From Hoylesella loescheii DSM 19665 = JCM 12249 = ATCC 15930 (GTDB lineage Bacteria > Bacteroidota > Bacteroidia > Bacteroidales > Bacteroidaceae), in contig NZ_KB899216.1 of assembly GCF_000378085.1 (NCBI RefSeq), positions 62,001 to 126,000 of the forward strand: a stretch of 64,000 nt of DNA, written 5' to 3'. Shown here one piece after another: positions 9,709 to 19,529 of the stretch. Below the pieces are notes generated by a model, which was not told where the DNA came from, did no database searches, and was given only the letters and a program-made list of their open reading frames with translations. Within the stretch, counting starts at the first letter, position 1; each line of letters begins with the position of its first letter. Both the position numbers and the translations under genes were made by a program.

Positions 9709-11591
9709 GATTAAAACCAATATCGACATCTAATGGCGGTAGGCATAGTGGCGTCTTGTGGGCGTTACTATGCCTTTTTGTACTCTGTCTGCTACCCGCG
9801 ATTGCTCAGAAAAAAGTGAAAACCGCAGCAAAGACCGATGACCGCGTGTATCTGGTGCACTCAGACGAGTTGCGTTACGACCAATTCGGCCCTGTTCCCG
9901 ATGCTCAAATTGTGAAAGGGAAGGTGCAATTCATGCACAAAGGAGCGCGAATGTGGTGCGATAGTGCATACTTTTACCAGCAAACAAACTCGTTTCGCGC
10001 CTTTGGTCACGTGCGAATGGTGCAGGGCGACACGCTCTCGCTCACCTGCGAACGGGCTTTTTACGATGGTCAGGCACAGATGATGGAGGCTCGTCAGAAT
10101 GTTTGGCTCAAACATCGGGGGCAAACGCTCAACACCGATAGCCTTAATTACGACCGCCTTTACAATAATGCCTACTTCTTTGAGGGTGGTACGCTCACCG
10201 ACAAAAACCAAAAGTTGGTGGCCGATTGGGGGCAATATAATACCCAAACACGCGAAGCCGTGTTCTATTATAATGTGAAAATGATTGAGGGCGATCGCGT
10301 TATTACCACCGATACCTTGCACTACAATACGCAAAATTCGATGGCCCACGTGCTTGGCCCATCGAAAATAACCTCTAAAAATGGTGAGATAGAAACGCGC
10401 GACGGCTACTTCGACACCAAATCCAGTAAGTCGAAACTCTTCGGTCGCTCAACTGTCAACGACAAAGACAAGACCATTACGGGCGACAGTCTTTATTACG
10501 ATGACAAGACGGGACAAAGTGAAGGCTATGGCGACGTGGTGTATGTTGACAAGAAAAATAAGAACAGCCTGCTTTGCCAACACTTTAATTACAACGAGAA
10601 AACGGGCTTGGGCTGGGCTACAGGTAAGCTTTTGGCCAAGGATTACTCGCAGAAAGACACGCTTTATGTGCATGCCGACTCTGTGAAGCTTTTCACTTAC
10701 AATATCAATACCGATTCGGTTTATCGCCTCGCGCATTGTTTTAGGCATGTGCGCGCTTATAGAACAGATGTTCAGGCCGTATGCGATTCGATGGTGGCAA
10801 ACTCTAAAGATTCGTGCCTCACCATGTATCGCGACCCCATTGTGTGGAATGCCAACCGACAATTGTTGGGTGAGGTGATTAAGGTATACATGCAAGACAG
10901 CACCGTACGCGAAGCGCACGTTTTGGGGCAAGCGCTCTCTATCGAGCAAATGCCCGACTCAGTGCACTTCAATCAGTTGTCGTCTAGAGATATGTTTGCC
11001 TATTTTGTTGATGGCAATGTTCGTCGAAACGACGCTGTGAGCAACGTGCGCTCTATCTATTATTCGGTAGACGACAAGGACAGCACCCTTATCGGGCTTA
11101 ACTATCTCGAAACCGACACCATGCGAATGTACATATCGGCACAGCGAAAACTGCAAAAAATATGGACTTGTCGCTTCGAGGCCACACTCTATCCGATGAC
11201 CCAAATACCTCCTGGGAAAGAAAAGTTGGAGTCGTTTGGGTGGTTCGATTATGTGCGACCGCTTAGTAAAGACGACCTATACGAATGGCGACCGAAGGCT
11301 GCTGGAACTGAATTGAAGAAGGTTCAACCGCGTGTGTTGCCCAAACAACGGCTTGACGACGATGAGAATAATAAGGTGGACGCCCACTCTGACACTGGGC
11401 AAGCGACAGGTGAAACCACCGAGCAAACAGCCACGAACGGAGAACATGTCACTGATTCCACAGCAACAAGGGTCAAAACGGCAGTTGTGGCGAGTGGAAA
11501 GACTACCGCAAAAACTGACAGTAGCTCTTCAACGACAAAGAAAACAAGTGTCAAGAGTGGTGGCGTGGCAACCAAACGAAAGGCTAAGTAA
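9705..11591 (+). CDS. OstA/LptA-family outer-membrane biogenesis protein
   Basis: 628 residues, signal peptide about 1-33 (hydrophobic stretch before AIAQKK). Residues about 45-450 consist of repeated OstA-type beta segments (VKGKVQFMHKGARMWCDSAYFY, FRAFGHVRMVQGDTLSLTCERAFYDG), the pattern of the LptA/OstA periplasmic lipopolysaccharide-transport fold. The last 110 residues are low-complexity T/K/S-rich (TGQATGETTEQT...) and probably disordered. By family knowledge it would act in LPS transport; a role in bridging inner and outer membranes is inference. Coupled by a 4-bp overlap to the SurA-like gene. Confidence 0.82.
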   Translation: MRLKPISTSNGGRHSGVLWALLCLFVLCLLPAIAQKKVKTAAKTDDRVYLVHSDELRYDQFGPVPDAQIVKGKVQFMHKGARMWCDSAYFYQQTNSFRAFGHVRMVQGDTLSLTCERAFYDGQAQMMEARQNVWLKHRGQTLNTDSLNYDRLYNNAYFFEGGTLTDKNQKLVADWGQYNTQTREAVFYYNVKMIEGDRVITTDTLHYNTQNSMAHVLGPSKITSKNGEIETRDGYFDTKSSKSKLFGRSTVNDKDKTITGDSLYYDDKTGQSEGYGDVVYVDKKNKNSLLCQHFNYNEKTGLGWATGKLLAKDYSQKDTLYVHADSVKLFTYNINTDSVYRLAHCFRHVRAYRTDVQAVCDSMVANSKDSCLTMYRDPIVWNANRQLLGEVIKVYMQDSTVREAHVLGQALSIEQMPDSVHFNQLSSRDMFAYFVDGNVRRNDAVSNVRSIYYSVDDKDSTLIGLNYLETDTMRMYISAQRKLQKIWTCRFEATLYPMTQIPPGKEKLESFGWFDYVRPLSKDDLYEWRPKAAGTELKKVQPRVLPKQRLDDDENNKVDAHSDTGQATGETTEQTATNGEHVTDSTATRVKTAVVASGKTTAKTDSSSSTTKKTSVKSGGVATKRKAK

Positions 11592-11728
11592 ATCACAACC
11601 ACTATGTGTAGGGTAGTCTTCTCTGGCATACTTGTTAAACGAAATGTGCCTGTTTTGCTGCTTACTTTCAACGCTTTCAGGCAATTTGGCCTGCCATTAT
11701 AGGTTTATCACGAACAAATAATGCACCT

Positions 11729-12037
11729 ATGGGAATGTTTTCAATGCGTAAACCGCGCAGGTTTCATCACGAATACATCTACGCCGACGACCGAAAAAAA
11801 CGGTTGGAAGCCATAGAGCAACGGGCAAAAGCAGAGCTGGGAATGGCCGAAAAGGCCGAGGGCCAGGACATTTTACCACGAGATGCCGACCGATTTAGGG
11901 GCGCATTCACCCCGCCCAACAGCCATTTGCATCGTCGTGGTCAGTCGTATGGTGTGGGTTTTGGTAGTCGGGTGTTCTTATTCGTGGTCATATTCCTATT
12001 CATGGGCTATATCCTGTTCAGGCTGCTTTTGGGCTAG
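11729..12037 (+). CDS. Small single-pass membrane protein of unknown function
   Basis: 102 residues, strongly charged N-terminal half (RFHHEYIYADDRKKRLEAIEQRAKAELG, probably helical) and one C-terminal transmembrane segment (about 80-100, VFLFVVIFLFMGYILFRLLL). It lies between the OstA-like gene and mutL, 137 bp and 86 bp away, on the same strand. Start choice between ATG 11729 and a second ATG at 11744 is open. The cytoplasmic-tail-plus-tail-anchor layout suggests an inner-membrane accessory of the envelope genes upstream, but no function can be named. Confidence 0.7.
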   Translation: MGMFSMRKPRRFHHEYIYADDRKKRLEAIEQRAKAELGMAEKAEGQDILPRDADRFRGAFTPPNSHLHRRGQSYGVGFGSRVFLFVVIFLFMGYILFRLLLG

Positions 12038-12123
12038 ACGCCTTTCCTCTTTGGCTATTTCCCTGTTCATATTTTGCAGTTTGGCCCATGTAAACACACC
12101 ATATATATAAGGAGAAACAATCA

Positions 12124-13944
12124 ATGAGCGACGTAATACAACTTTTACCCGATTCGGTGGCTAACCAAATAGCAGCTGGCGAGGTGATACAAAGGCCAGC
12201 TTCTATCATTAAGGAACTGGTGGAAAATGCCGTCGACGCTGGTGCAACACGCATCGACGTGAACGTTATCGATGCCGGTAAAACTTCGGTACAAGTTATC
12301 GACAACGGTCGTGGTATGTCTGAAACCGATGCACGCCTGGCTTTCGAACGCCACGCAACGTCTAAGATACGTCAGGCATCCGACCTTTTTGCCCTTAGTA
12401 CTATGGGTTTCCGGGGCGAGGCCTTAGCTTCTATTGCCGCTGTGGCACAAGTGGAACTCAAAACACGTCTTGCCAGCGAAGAGATTGGTACGTCATTGTC
12501 TATCGCAGGCTCACAGTTCACGGGTCAAGAACCTTGCGCCTGCCCTGTGGGAAGTAACTTTGTTATCGAAAATCTCTTTTATAACATCCCTGCGAGACGT
12601 AAGTTCCTCAAGTCTAACGCCACCGAACTGAACAACATCATCACAGCTTTCGAACGTATCGCTTTGGTATATCCCGACATTGCCTTCACGCTCCGCAGCA
12701 ATGGGACCGAAGTGTTCAACCTGCCTTCGGTCGTTCTTAAACAGCGTATTGTTGATGTTTTCGGCAAACGTATCAGTCAAGACCTACTCTCGTTTAATGT
12801 AGAAACGTCCATTTGCAAGATACATGGGTTCGTAGGTAAACCCGAATCGGCTCGCAAGAAAGGGGCGCATCAGTATTTCTTTGTCAACGGTCGCTACATG
12901 AAGCACCCCTATTTCAGCAAGGCCGTGATGCTACCTTTCGAACGTTTGATTCCACAAGGCGAGCAAGTTCCTTACTTCATCTACTTTGAAGTGAACCCCG
13001 AAGACATCGATGTGAACATCCATCCCACGAAGACCGAAATAAAATTCGAGAACGAACAGGCCGTGTGGCAAATTCTTTCGGCATCTGTACGCGAGGCAGT
13101 GGGGCTGTTTAACGATGTGCCTACTATCGATTTTGATACCGAAGGACGACCCGACATCCCCGTATACAATCCCAACGAAAACGCTCCTGCACCTAAGGTG
13201 AACTACAATCCGCATTATAATCCCTTCGACGACACGCCACAGTCAACCTTGCAAAGTAAGAATAACAGCCGATGGGAGGACCTCTATGCGGGCTTGCAGA
13301 GCAGTGAAGAACCCGATTTGGGTCTTTTCCCCGATACTGATAAGGAGCAAGAAGGAGCGGCTAGTCGAATGATTGAAGACAAATCACCCGCCCATTACCA
13401 GTATAAAGGCCGCTATGTGATGACCGCCGTTAAGTCGGGGTTGCTCGTTATCGATCAACATCGTGCCCATGTACGCATTCTTTTCGAGCAGTATCTTCGT
13501 CAGGTGGCTCAGCGTTCGGGTACATCTCAGAAGGTTTTGTTTCCCGAAGTGGTTCAATTCACGGCCAGCGAAGACCTCGTGGCGCAGAAAATTATGCCTG
13601 ATTTGCAAGGTTTGGGTTTTGAACTTACCGACCTTGGCGCCCGAAACTATGCCGTAAACGCTATCCCTGCAGGGCTCGAGGGCATCAATCCCATCGCGAT
13701 GATACGCGACATGGTTGCTACGGCCATGGAAAAAGGAGCGGGATTGCACGACGACGTCAACCAAGCTCTTGCCCTAAGTCTTGCTCGTAATGCCGCCATA
13801 CCTTATGGGCAAGTGCTGGGCAACGATGAGATGGAGAGTCTTGTGAATGCCCTTTTTGCCTGCCAAAACGTTAACTATACCCCTAATGGTCAGAAAATAT
13901 TGGCCATTATGGCACAGACCGACTTGGAGCAGCTTTTCGGTTAA
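12124..13944 (+). CDS. mutL: DNA mismatch repair protein MutL
   Basis: 606 residues. The GHKL ATPase motifs are clear in residues 1-330: [35 protein letters not shown]. The C-terminal dimerisation domain starts near 420. In families where MutL is an endonuclease, this domain carries DQHA-x2-E-x4-E; here the corresponding stretch at 444-455 is [12 protein letters not shown], so the conserved Ala and first Glu are Arg and Val. The later CPxGRP-type motif also reads TPNGQK. Nicking activity is therefore doubtful, although coupling of MutS to downstream repair would remain. A strong terminator follows. Confidence 0.96.
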   Translation: MSDVIQLLPDSVANQIAAGEVIQRPASIIKELVENAVDAGATRIDVNVIDAGKTSVQVIDNGRGMSETDARLAFERHATSKIRQASDLFALSTMGFRGEALASIAAVAQVELKTRLASEEIGTSLSIAGSQFTGQEPCACPVGSNFVIENLFYNIPARRKFLKSNATELNNIITAFERIALVYPDIAFTLRSNGTEVFNLPSVVLKQRIVDVFGKRISQDLLSFNVETSICKIHGFVGKPESARKKGAHQYFFVNGRYMKHPYFSKAVMLPFERLIPQGEQVPYFIYFEVNPEDIDVNIHPTKTEIKFENEQAVWQILSASVREAVGLFNDVPTIDFDTEGRPDIPVYNPNENAPAPKVNYNPHYNPFDDTPQSTLQSKNNSRWEDLYAGLQSSEEPDLGLFPDTDKEQEGAASRMIEDKSPAHYQYKGRYVMTAVKSGLLVIDQHRAHVRILFEQYLRQVAQRSGTSQKVLFPEVVQFTASEDLVAQKIMPDLQGLGFELTDLGARNYAVNAIPAGLEGINPIAMIRDMVATAMEKGAGLHDDVNQALALSLARNAAIPYGQVLGNDEMESLVNALFACQNVNYTPNGQKILAIMAQTDLEQLFG

Positions 13945-14035
13945 GACCGTGAAGTACGAATCAATTAAACGGCAAAGAACCCAAACGTGGGATTTCTAGA
14001 ACATGCTTTAAGAAGTAATATCATCCTAATTATCA

Positions 14036-14089
14036 CGCCTTTGACAAGTTTATGCAGTTAGATGCAGGCTTGTCAAAGGCGATTTTTTA
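14036..14089 (+). terminator. Strong terminator after mutL
   Basis: Perfect 13-bp arms CGCCTTTGACAAG (14036-14048) and CTTGTCAAAGGCG (14069-14081) followed by ATTTTTTAA. It separates the mutL unit from the ompA promoter. The rest of the gap 13945-14273 holds nothing else I can identify apart from the -7 box. Confidence 0.9.
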
Positions 14090-14200
14090 ATATTCTAGAA
14101 AACATTTTTGCAGATTTGAGATAAATCAAGATTACAATATAAAGTTAGTTAAAATGCGCGTTTTCGGTGCTTGTCATGAAAAAATAAAGAAAATAATCAC

Positions 14201-14208
14201 TAACTTTG
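14201..14208 (+). promoter_or_regulatory. Putative -7 box (TAACTTTG) for the OmpA-family gene
   Basis: TAACTTTG fits TAnnTTTG and lies 66 bp before the preferred ATG at 14274, which would leave a leader of about 60 nt. It also argues against the upstream in-frame ATG at 14154, which would precede the promoter. Confidence 0.6.
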
Positions 14209-14273
14209 CAATGTATTTAGGTAGGTACAGAATTATAGAGAGAAGATATTTTTGCTTATTAATAAAATTAGTT

Positions 14274-15425
14274 ATGAAAAAATTATTGATTGTATTAGCG
14301 CTTGTTGGTGTTTCGACAACATCGATGGCGCAGGATTCGGACCCCGTACTAAAGTATAGCGTGGCTACGAACTCCTTCTGGAGTAACTGGTTCATTCAAG
14401 TAGGTGGCGAATGGAACGCATGGTATTCAGACCAAGAACATGGTAAGGATCTCCCCGTTAGCCCTTTCAAGAAATTTCGTTCTAGCCCTAGCGCAGCCAT
14501 TGCCGTAGGTAAATGGTTTACGCCTGGTATAGGTTTGCGTACCAAACTGCAAGGTATTTGGGGCAAATCTGTTATTGACGAGAACAGCCGTTCTAACAAA
14601 TATTGGAACTTGAATGAACATGTTCTGTTGAATGTAAGCAACATGGTGTTGGGTTATAACCCCAACCGTGTATGGAATCTCATTCCTTTCTTTGGTGGTG
14701 GTTTGGGCCGCACGATGACCCACGACCTCTATGCGATGAACCTCAGTGTAGGTGTGCTTAACACTTTCCGCGTTTGCGATAAGATGGCTATTCACCTCGA
14801 GCTTGGTTGGAACCGCTTCGAAGAAGACATGGACGGCTATCAAGGCAATACAGTTGCAAGTCCTCACGTGAACCGTGGTTGGGAAGACAAGGATAACTTG
14901 TTGTATGCCGAGCTTGGTCTTACTTTCAACTTGGGTAAGTCTACTTGGAACAAGACTCCCGACGTAGATGCTTTGAAGGCTCTTTCGCAAGCCCAAATGG
15001 ACGCTCTTAACGCACAGCTGAACGACGCAGCTTCTGAAAACGCTCGTCTGAAGAATATGTTGGCTAACCAACAGCCTGCTGAAACGAAGACTATAAGGGA
15101 ATTTGTTACCACGCCGGTTTCTGTATTCTTCAACATCAACAAGACCAACATTGCTTCGCAAAAAGACCTTGTTAACGTTCAGGCCGTTGCTAAGTACGCT
15201 AAGGAAAATAACTCCAACATCAACGTTGTGGGTTATGCAGACAGCGCTACTGGTTCGGCAAATGTTAACCAAGTACTTTCTGACAAGCGTGCTGAAACTG
15301 TTGCCAACGAATTGGTTAAGATGGGTGTAAGCCGCGACAGAATTTCGACCGTTGGTAAGGGTGGTGTAGACGACCTGTCGCCCATCTCGTTCAACCGTCG
15401 TGCTACTGTTCAGATTGCTGAATAA
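14274..15425 (+). CDS. OmpA-family outer-membrane protein
   Basis: 383 residues from ATG 14274; this start gives a clean signal peptide (MKKLLIVLALVGVSTTSMAQ), whereas an in-frame ATG at 14154 lies before the promoter. Residues about 30-225 form an eight-strand-type beta-barrel, with alternating aromatic strands such as WFIQVGGEWNAWYSD. A short coiled coil (AQMDALNAQLNDAASENARLKNML) leads to the C-terminal OmpA domain (about 275-383), which has the peptidoglycan-binding pattern INVVGYADS...NQVLSDKRAETVANEL...GKGG. It would link the outer membrane to peptidoglycan. A terminator lies 50 bp downstream. Confidence 0.93.
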   Translation: MKKLLIVLALVGVSTTSMAQDSDPVLKYSVATNSFWSNWFIQVGGEWNAWYSDQEHGKDLPVSPFKKFRSSPSAAIAVGKWFTPGIGLRTKLQGIWGKSVIDENSRSNKYWNLNEHVLLNVSNMVLGYNPNRVWNLIPFFGGGLGRTMTHDLYAMNLSVGVLNTFRVCDKMAIHLELGWNRFEEDMDGYQGNTVASPHVNRGWEDKDNLLYAELGLTFNLGKSTWNKTPDVDALKALSQAQMDALNAQLNDAASENARLKNMLANQQPAETKTIREFVTTPVSVFFNINKTNIASQKDLVNVQAVAKYAKENNSNINVVGYADSATGSANVNQVLSDKRAETVANELVKMGVSRDRISTVGKGGVDDLSPISFNRRATVQIAE

Positions 15426-15476
15426 TCCAGAATAGAGAGTTTATTTGCTGACTAATGTCGGCAACAAGAAACAATA

Positions 15477-15515
15477 CAAAAGGGGATGTGCCTTAGCGGT
15501 ACATCCCCTTTCGTT
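15477..15515 (+). terminator. Terminator after the OmpA-family gene
   Basis: Arms AAAGGGGATGT and ACATCCCCTTT with a loop CCTTAGCGGT-like centre, followed by CGTTTTGTT. Position 52 bp after the stop codon fits a single-gene transcript. Confidence 0.8.
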
Positions 15516-15688
15516 TTGTTCTGCCGTTTCTGGCCTGTATGGTTCGGCTAATCTTAGCTTTGCGCTTGGTCATCGTTTTCAAATCTTTCCTCCTGATTCG
15601 CGAGGTTTGCAGCTGCTGAAGAACAAGCAGAAATGGTTGGCAATATTTGCTATATGTTGCTGTATGCCGTGTCATTGTTTCTTTGGGG

Positions 15689-16240
15689 CTACCTATCCTC
15701 CTCACTTCTTACCAACGAATCTACCTTTATTACAGGTAAGTACAGCGTGTCAGGCGAATTGCTGATGCGTAATTTACCTTGTTCAAAGTATAAAAGCTTT
15801 GCCCTTTTTAGATAGTTAATCAAGCGATTATGATTGTATATCCGTTGTTGGCCATAGCTTAAAATCAATATGCTGTCGGGTTTGAGGTAATCGCTTATTG
15901 GGATATGATCGTTATTAAGAAGGTGTGAAACCTCTGAAAATAAGTAGACCTTTTTCCCATCAATCTCTAAAAACTCAGTAGGCGTAAAGTCTTTTAGCTC
16001 CTTATCAAGTCCTTTATATAGTGGACCGATGAGAAAACCAGGGTGTTTGCCGTCCTCGTTGAACAGTTTTTGGGTTGATAGCAACAAGAAGCTATTGCAT
16101 TCTTTATGCTCTGCAATGTAGGCTTTTATAGCTGTATAGCAATCTCGCCTTACCTGATAATCCCTCTTTTGTGTGCAGCCTACTGTCGCTAATGCAAGTA
16201 TAATCGATAGCGCGACTGCTAATATCTTGTTGTTCTCCAT
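15689..16240 (-). CDS. Uncharacterised small lipoprotein
   Basis: 183 residues. The N-terminus has a hydrophobic stretch and a lipobox-like TVGC (Cys22), so the protein is probably a lipoprotein. The rest is a soluble, mixed alpha/beta sequence with many aromatic residues (FLLLSTQKLF, PGFLIGPLYKGLDK, VYLFSEVSHLL) and no motif that I recognise. It stands alone on the minus strand between ompA and a TonB receptor, with a -7-like box at 16363-16370 that would leave a leader of about 115 nt. Coding is supported by the signal peptide, even composition and absence of a better frame. Confidence 0.65.
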   Translation of the reverse strand: MENNKILAVALSIILALATVGCTQKRDYQVRRDCYTAIKAYIAEHKECNSFLLLSTQKLFNEDGKHPGFLIGPLYKGLDKELKDFTPTEFLEIDGKKVYLFSEVSHLLNNDHIPISDYLKPDSILILSYGQQRIYNHNRLINYLKRAKLLYFEQGKLRISNSPDTLYLPVIKVDSLVRSEEDR

Positions 16241-16362
16241 CTTTATTTATTTTTGTTCTTTCATGATAAGCCAAGCAATGGCAGGCTATTCCCGTTGTCG
16301 TAAGGTCTCAAACTTGCTAACCTAGTGATGCAACGAAATGCAATAACGTTATACGGACATGA

Positions 16363-16370
16363 CAAAAGTA
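16363..16370 (-). promoter_or_regulatory. Putative -7 box (TACTTTTG) for the small lipoprotein
   Basis: On the minus strand the sequence reads TACTTTTG, matching TAnnTTTG, about 123 bp before the ATG. No convincing -33 TTTG was found. Confidence 0.4.
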
Positions 16371-16668
16371 CGAATAAAAAACGAAAACGAAAACTGTATT
16401 GGGAAGATGTACAGCCTCATGTTATGTCAAACAAAAATAGCAAAAGAAGTCTGTCGCTGTTTGTTGAAAGGCGAATAGCTTTTGATATTACAAGTAGTTC
16501 TTTATTCTTGTCTGTTGCATAATTGTTTGAAGACATGCCATAAAGGCATTAGGAGCTATGGCATTTATTAGCGCAACGACTGTATGAACTGATATCATGA
16601 GCGTTTGATGATATGAAAATGCAACCCATTAAATAAGCCCTAAACCTGAGCTTTATAACATCGCGTAT

Positions 16669-16778
16669 TGTTCCAACTATGATGTAAGGCGTTTCCTTCT
16701 AAGAAATTCGGTCGTTCCATGTTAGCTGGAACAGGGTTACATGCGACATGGAACAGCAGTGCCACATAGGTGTAACGC
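16669..16778. repeat. 22-bp tandem dyad array 2 (five units)
   Basis: Units begin at 16669, 16691, 16713, 16735 and 16757, exactly 22 bp apart. The third is the most symmetric (GTTCCA...TGGAAC); the second is strongly decayed and the fourth combines GTTACA with TGGAAC. It lies between the divergent lipoprotein and TonB-receptor genes, about 180 bp before the receptor's promoter. The remaining part of 16241-17020 shows no gene. Confidence 0.75.
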
Positions 16779-16931
16779 ACAGCTTTCTTAAATATTGGCT
16801 CTTAAGAACTTGTATGTCGGATTGCAAATGCTTTTGTTTCTTGCGATATAGAGGCGCTAAAAACACATGCTTAATACCAAAAGGTTGTGAGAAGAGATAA
16901 TGTGCGCGCTGTAATTACCTATTGTTGGGTA

Positions 16932-16962
16932 TTGTGAAAAAAAACAATTTGCTCTAATTTTG
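16932..16962 (+). promoter_or_regulatory. Putative promoter of the TonB receptor unit
   Basis: TAATTTTG (16955-16962) matches TAnnTTTG, with TTG (16932-16934) 20 bp upstream as -33 element. It precedes the likely ATG at 17069 by about 107 bp. Confidence 0.55.
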
Positions 16963-17068
16963 TAGCTGTTTTCTAAAACCAATAATGGTATAAATACGGT
17001 GAGCACACTCCATATAACGAATGCAGAGACATCCTAACGCGTGTGCAAACAAAAAGGTAAGAGGAAAA

Positions 17069-19468
17069 ATGATGTTTCTTTTCTATGAAATAGCAAAGGT
17101 GATACAGTTAGAGTGTGTGTTGCACAGAGCAGTGCGCTTGGTGTGTGTCGTATCAATGCTTGTGTTAGGTAGTGCTGTGGCTGCGCAAAGTGTGGTGGTT
17201 TATGGTACAATAATCGACGGCCGAAGCCACGAACCGCTTATGGGCGCATACATAGAGGCATTGGGTACGAAAGCTAATGCCGTAAGTGATGCCATTGGCC
17301 ATTATCGAATAATGGTTGAAAACAATGCCAATGTTCGTCTGCGAACTACCTACGTGGGGTATGGCGAACTGGTGAAATTGGTGAAGGCCAACGGAAAAGA
17401 CAGCGTAAAGCTTGACTTGACATTGATGCCCGACGAGCATACGCTGCACGATGTAACGGTGACGGCACGCAGCGAAGCCAGGAAAATACGCGAGAGTGCC
17501 ATGCCCGTGTCTGTTATTTCGCAACGCCAATTACAAGGGACGGCAACCAACATCAACGATGTGTTGGCACGTACTGTGGGCGTGACAGTACGAAACACGG
17601 GCGGAATGGGTAGCGCATCGCGCATATCGGTAAGAGGGTTGGAAGGTAAGCGCATGGGACTTTTCGTTGACGAAACGCCATTGGCACAGATAGGAAACTT
17701 CGTTGCTTTGAACGATATTCCCACAAGCATGATTGAACGTATAGAGGTTTATAAGGGCATCGTGCCATATAAGTTTGGCGGTTCGGCCTTGGGTGGTGCC
17801 GTCAATGTGGTAACCAAGGAATATCCACCCGTATATCTTGATGTGGCTTATGAGATTAGCTCGTTCAACACGCATCAGCTTTCCACCGTATTGAAGCGCA
17901 CCAATGCTCGAACGGGGTTGCAATTTGGTGTGGGTGGTGTGCTCACACATTCGGATAACGATTATACGATGCGTTTAGAAAACCTCAATGGGCGTGTGGT
18001 GAAGCGCGACCACGACAAGTTTGACAAGGCCATGGGAGGCTTTTCGCTCAAAGCTACTAAATGGTGGTTCGACGAAATAAAAACAGAATTAATCTTTACG
18101 CGTACCAAACAGCAGATACAAGGTATCGACATGCCTGTGAAAGAAGCCTATAACGAGTCGAAAAGCTTGGTGAGCGCATTGAAGTTGAAACGCGAAAACT
18201 TCTTCGTTGATGGCTTAGACTTCGACCTCGACGCTGGATATGTGTGGGGATGGTATGGCATGCACGACACGGCCATGCACCGATACGATTGGGATGGCAC
18301 GCAGTTGCCGCCCGTTTCGGGTTACGGTGGAGAGCAGGGAAACCATCCCACCGATGGGAAAAATCGTTCGCAAGACTTTATTGCCAAATTAAACATGGGC
18401 TATACGCTCAACGAGCACCATGCGCTGAACCTCAACGTGTATGAAAACTATACGCGGCTGGCTCCCAAAGACACGTTGATGGACCGTGTCTTGAACTATC
18501 ATGCCAACTTTCCCAGTAACATGAATAACCTCACTGTTGGCTTTTCGCACGACCTAACGCTCTTCGGCGGGCGCTTCCAAAATGCTCTCACCCTTAAAGC
18601 TTTCTTCTATTCGTCGCATTCTAGGGCCATAGAGGTGTTTGGAGTAAGTGATCCCGAACCCGTTTCGGTGGCCAAAAGCTACATGGGATTTAGTGATGCC
18701 ATGCGCTATAAGTTTACGCCCTACCTGATGCTTAAGGCTTCGTTCAATTCGGAAGTACGCATCCCCACTAGCGAAGAGCTGATAGGTAATGGATATTCGA
18801 TATTGCCGTCGCCTACACTTAAGCCCGAACGAACCACAGGTACAAACCTTGGATTGCTTTATAGGTGGCAAAGTGATGCAGGACAAGTTGTGGAATGCGA
18901 GCTGAACGGCTTTTACAACGTGTTGCATGACATGGTGCGCTTTACGCCCGACATCATCCCCACAATGGCCCGATACCGCAATTTTGGCAACGTGCGAACG
19001 GTGGGCGTGGAGCTAGACTGTAAGGCCGACGTGCTGCCATGGGCTTATCTCTATGCCAACGGCACGTGGCAAGACTTGCGCGACACGCGTCGAATGTTGC
19101 CCGATACGCAGGTAGACAATCCCACATATAACAAGCGCATACCCAATGTGCCCTATCTGATGGGTAATTTTGGTGTAGAGCTGCACAAAGAAAACCTCTT
19201 TGGTGGGAAGGGACAAAACACCCGACTGCTCTTCGACGCTTCATACGTACATCAATATTTCTACGATTTTGAGATGAGCATATACCAAGACCGTAAAATT
19301 CCTACATCGTTCACTATGGATGCAGGCTTGGAACACAGCTTCGGTAACGGCAGATGGACTTTGACTTTCAAGTTAAAGAACATCACGGATAGGTGGGTGG
19401 TGAGCGAACTTAACCGCCCTCTGCCTGGTCGAACATTGGCCTTTAAGGTGCGGTATGTGTTGAAATAA
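17069..19468 (+). CDS. TonB-dependent outer-membrane receptor with carboxypeptidase-regulatory-like domain
   Basis: About 799 residues from ATG 17069 (preceded by GAGGAAAA); an in-frame ATG at 17021 would add 16 residues. Signal peptide about 1-40 ending AVAAQ. A CarboxypepD_reg-like beta domain covers about 40-125 (YGTIIDGRSHEPLMGAYIEALGT), the plug about 130-245 (ISQRQLQGTATNINDVLARTVGVTVRNTGG...RISVRGLEGKRMGLFVDE), and a 22-strand barrel the remainder, ending in GRTLAFKVRYVLK. At about 800 residues it is shorter than SusC proteins and has no SusD partner; instead a propeller-like lipoprotein follows 61 bp on. This resembles XusA, a xenosiderophore receptor of Bacteroides, but the substrate is not proven. 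Confidence 0.9.
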   Translation: MMFLFYEIAKVIQLECVLHRAVRLVCVVSMLVLGSAVAAQSVVVYGTIIDGRSHEPLMGAYIEALGTKANAVSDAIGHYRIMVENNANVRLRTTYVGYGELVKLVKANGKDSVKLDLTLMPDEHTLHDVTVTARSEARKIRESAMPVSVISQRQLQGTATNINDVLARTVGVTVRNTGGMGSASRISVRGLEGKRMGLFVDETPLAQIGNFVALNDIPTSMIERIEVYKGIVPYKFGGSALGGAVNVVTKEYPPVYLDVAYEISSFNTHQLSTVLKRTNARTGLQFGVGGVLTHSDNDYTMRLENLNGRVVKRDHDKFDKAMGGFSLKATKWWFDEIKTELIFTRTKQQIQGIDMPVKEAYNESKSLVSALKLKRENFFVDGLDFDLDAGYVWGWYGMHDTAMHRYDWDGTQLPPVSGYGGEQGNHPTDGKNRSQDFIAKLNMGYTLNEHHALNLNVYENYTRLAPKDTLMDRVLNYHANFPSNMNNLTVGFSHDLTLFGGRFQNALTLKAFFYSSHSRAIEVFGVSDPEPVSVAKSYMGFSDAMRYKFTPYLMLKASFNSEVRIPTSEELIGNGYSILPSPTLKPERTTGTNLGLLYRWQSDAGQVVECELNGFYNVLHDMVRFTPDIIPTMARYRNFGNVRTVGVELDCKADVLPWAYLYANGTWQDLRDTRRMLPDTQVDNPTYNKRIPNVPYLMGNFGVELHKENLFGGKGQNTRLLFDASYVHQYFYDFEMSIYQDRKIPTSFTMDAGLEHSFGNGRWTLTFKLKNITDRWVVSELNRPLPGRTLAFKVRYVLK

Positions 19469-19529
19469 TATGTAAGGAACTTAATTAACGGATAAAATAC
19501 ATTATTATAACCATTAAAAGCATTAGATT

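Noticed and set aside
14427-15272. Minus-strand open frame of 281 codons inside the OmpA gene
   Set aside because: Antisense shadow; the OmpA frame has signal peptide, barrel and OmpA domain.
15445-15765. 106-codon plus-strand frame after the OmpA gene
   Set aside because: Runs through the terminator and into the antisense lipoprotein gene.
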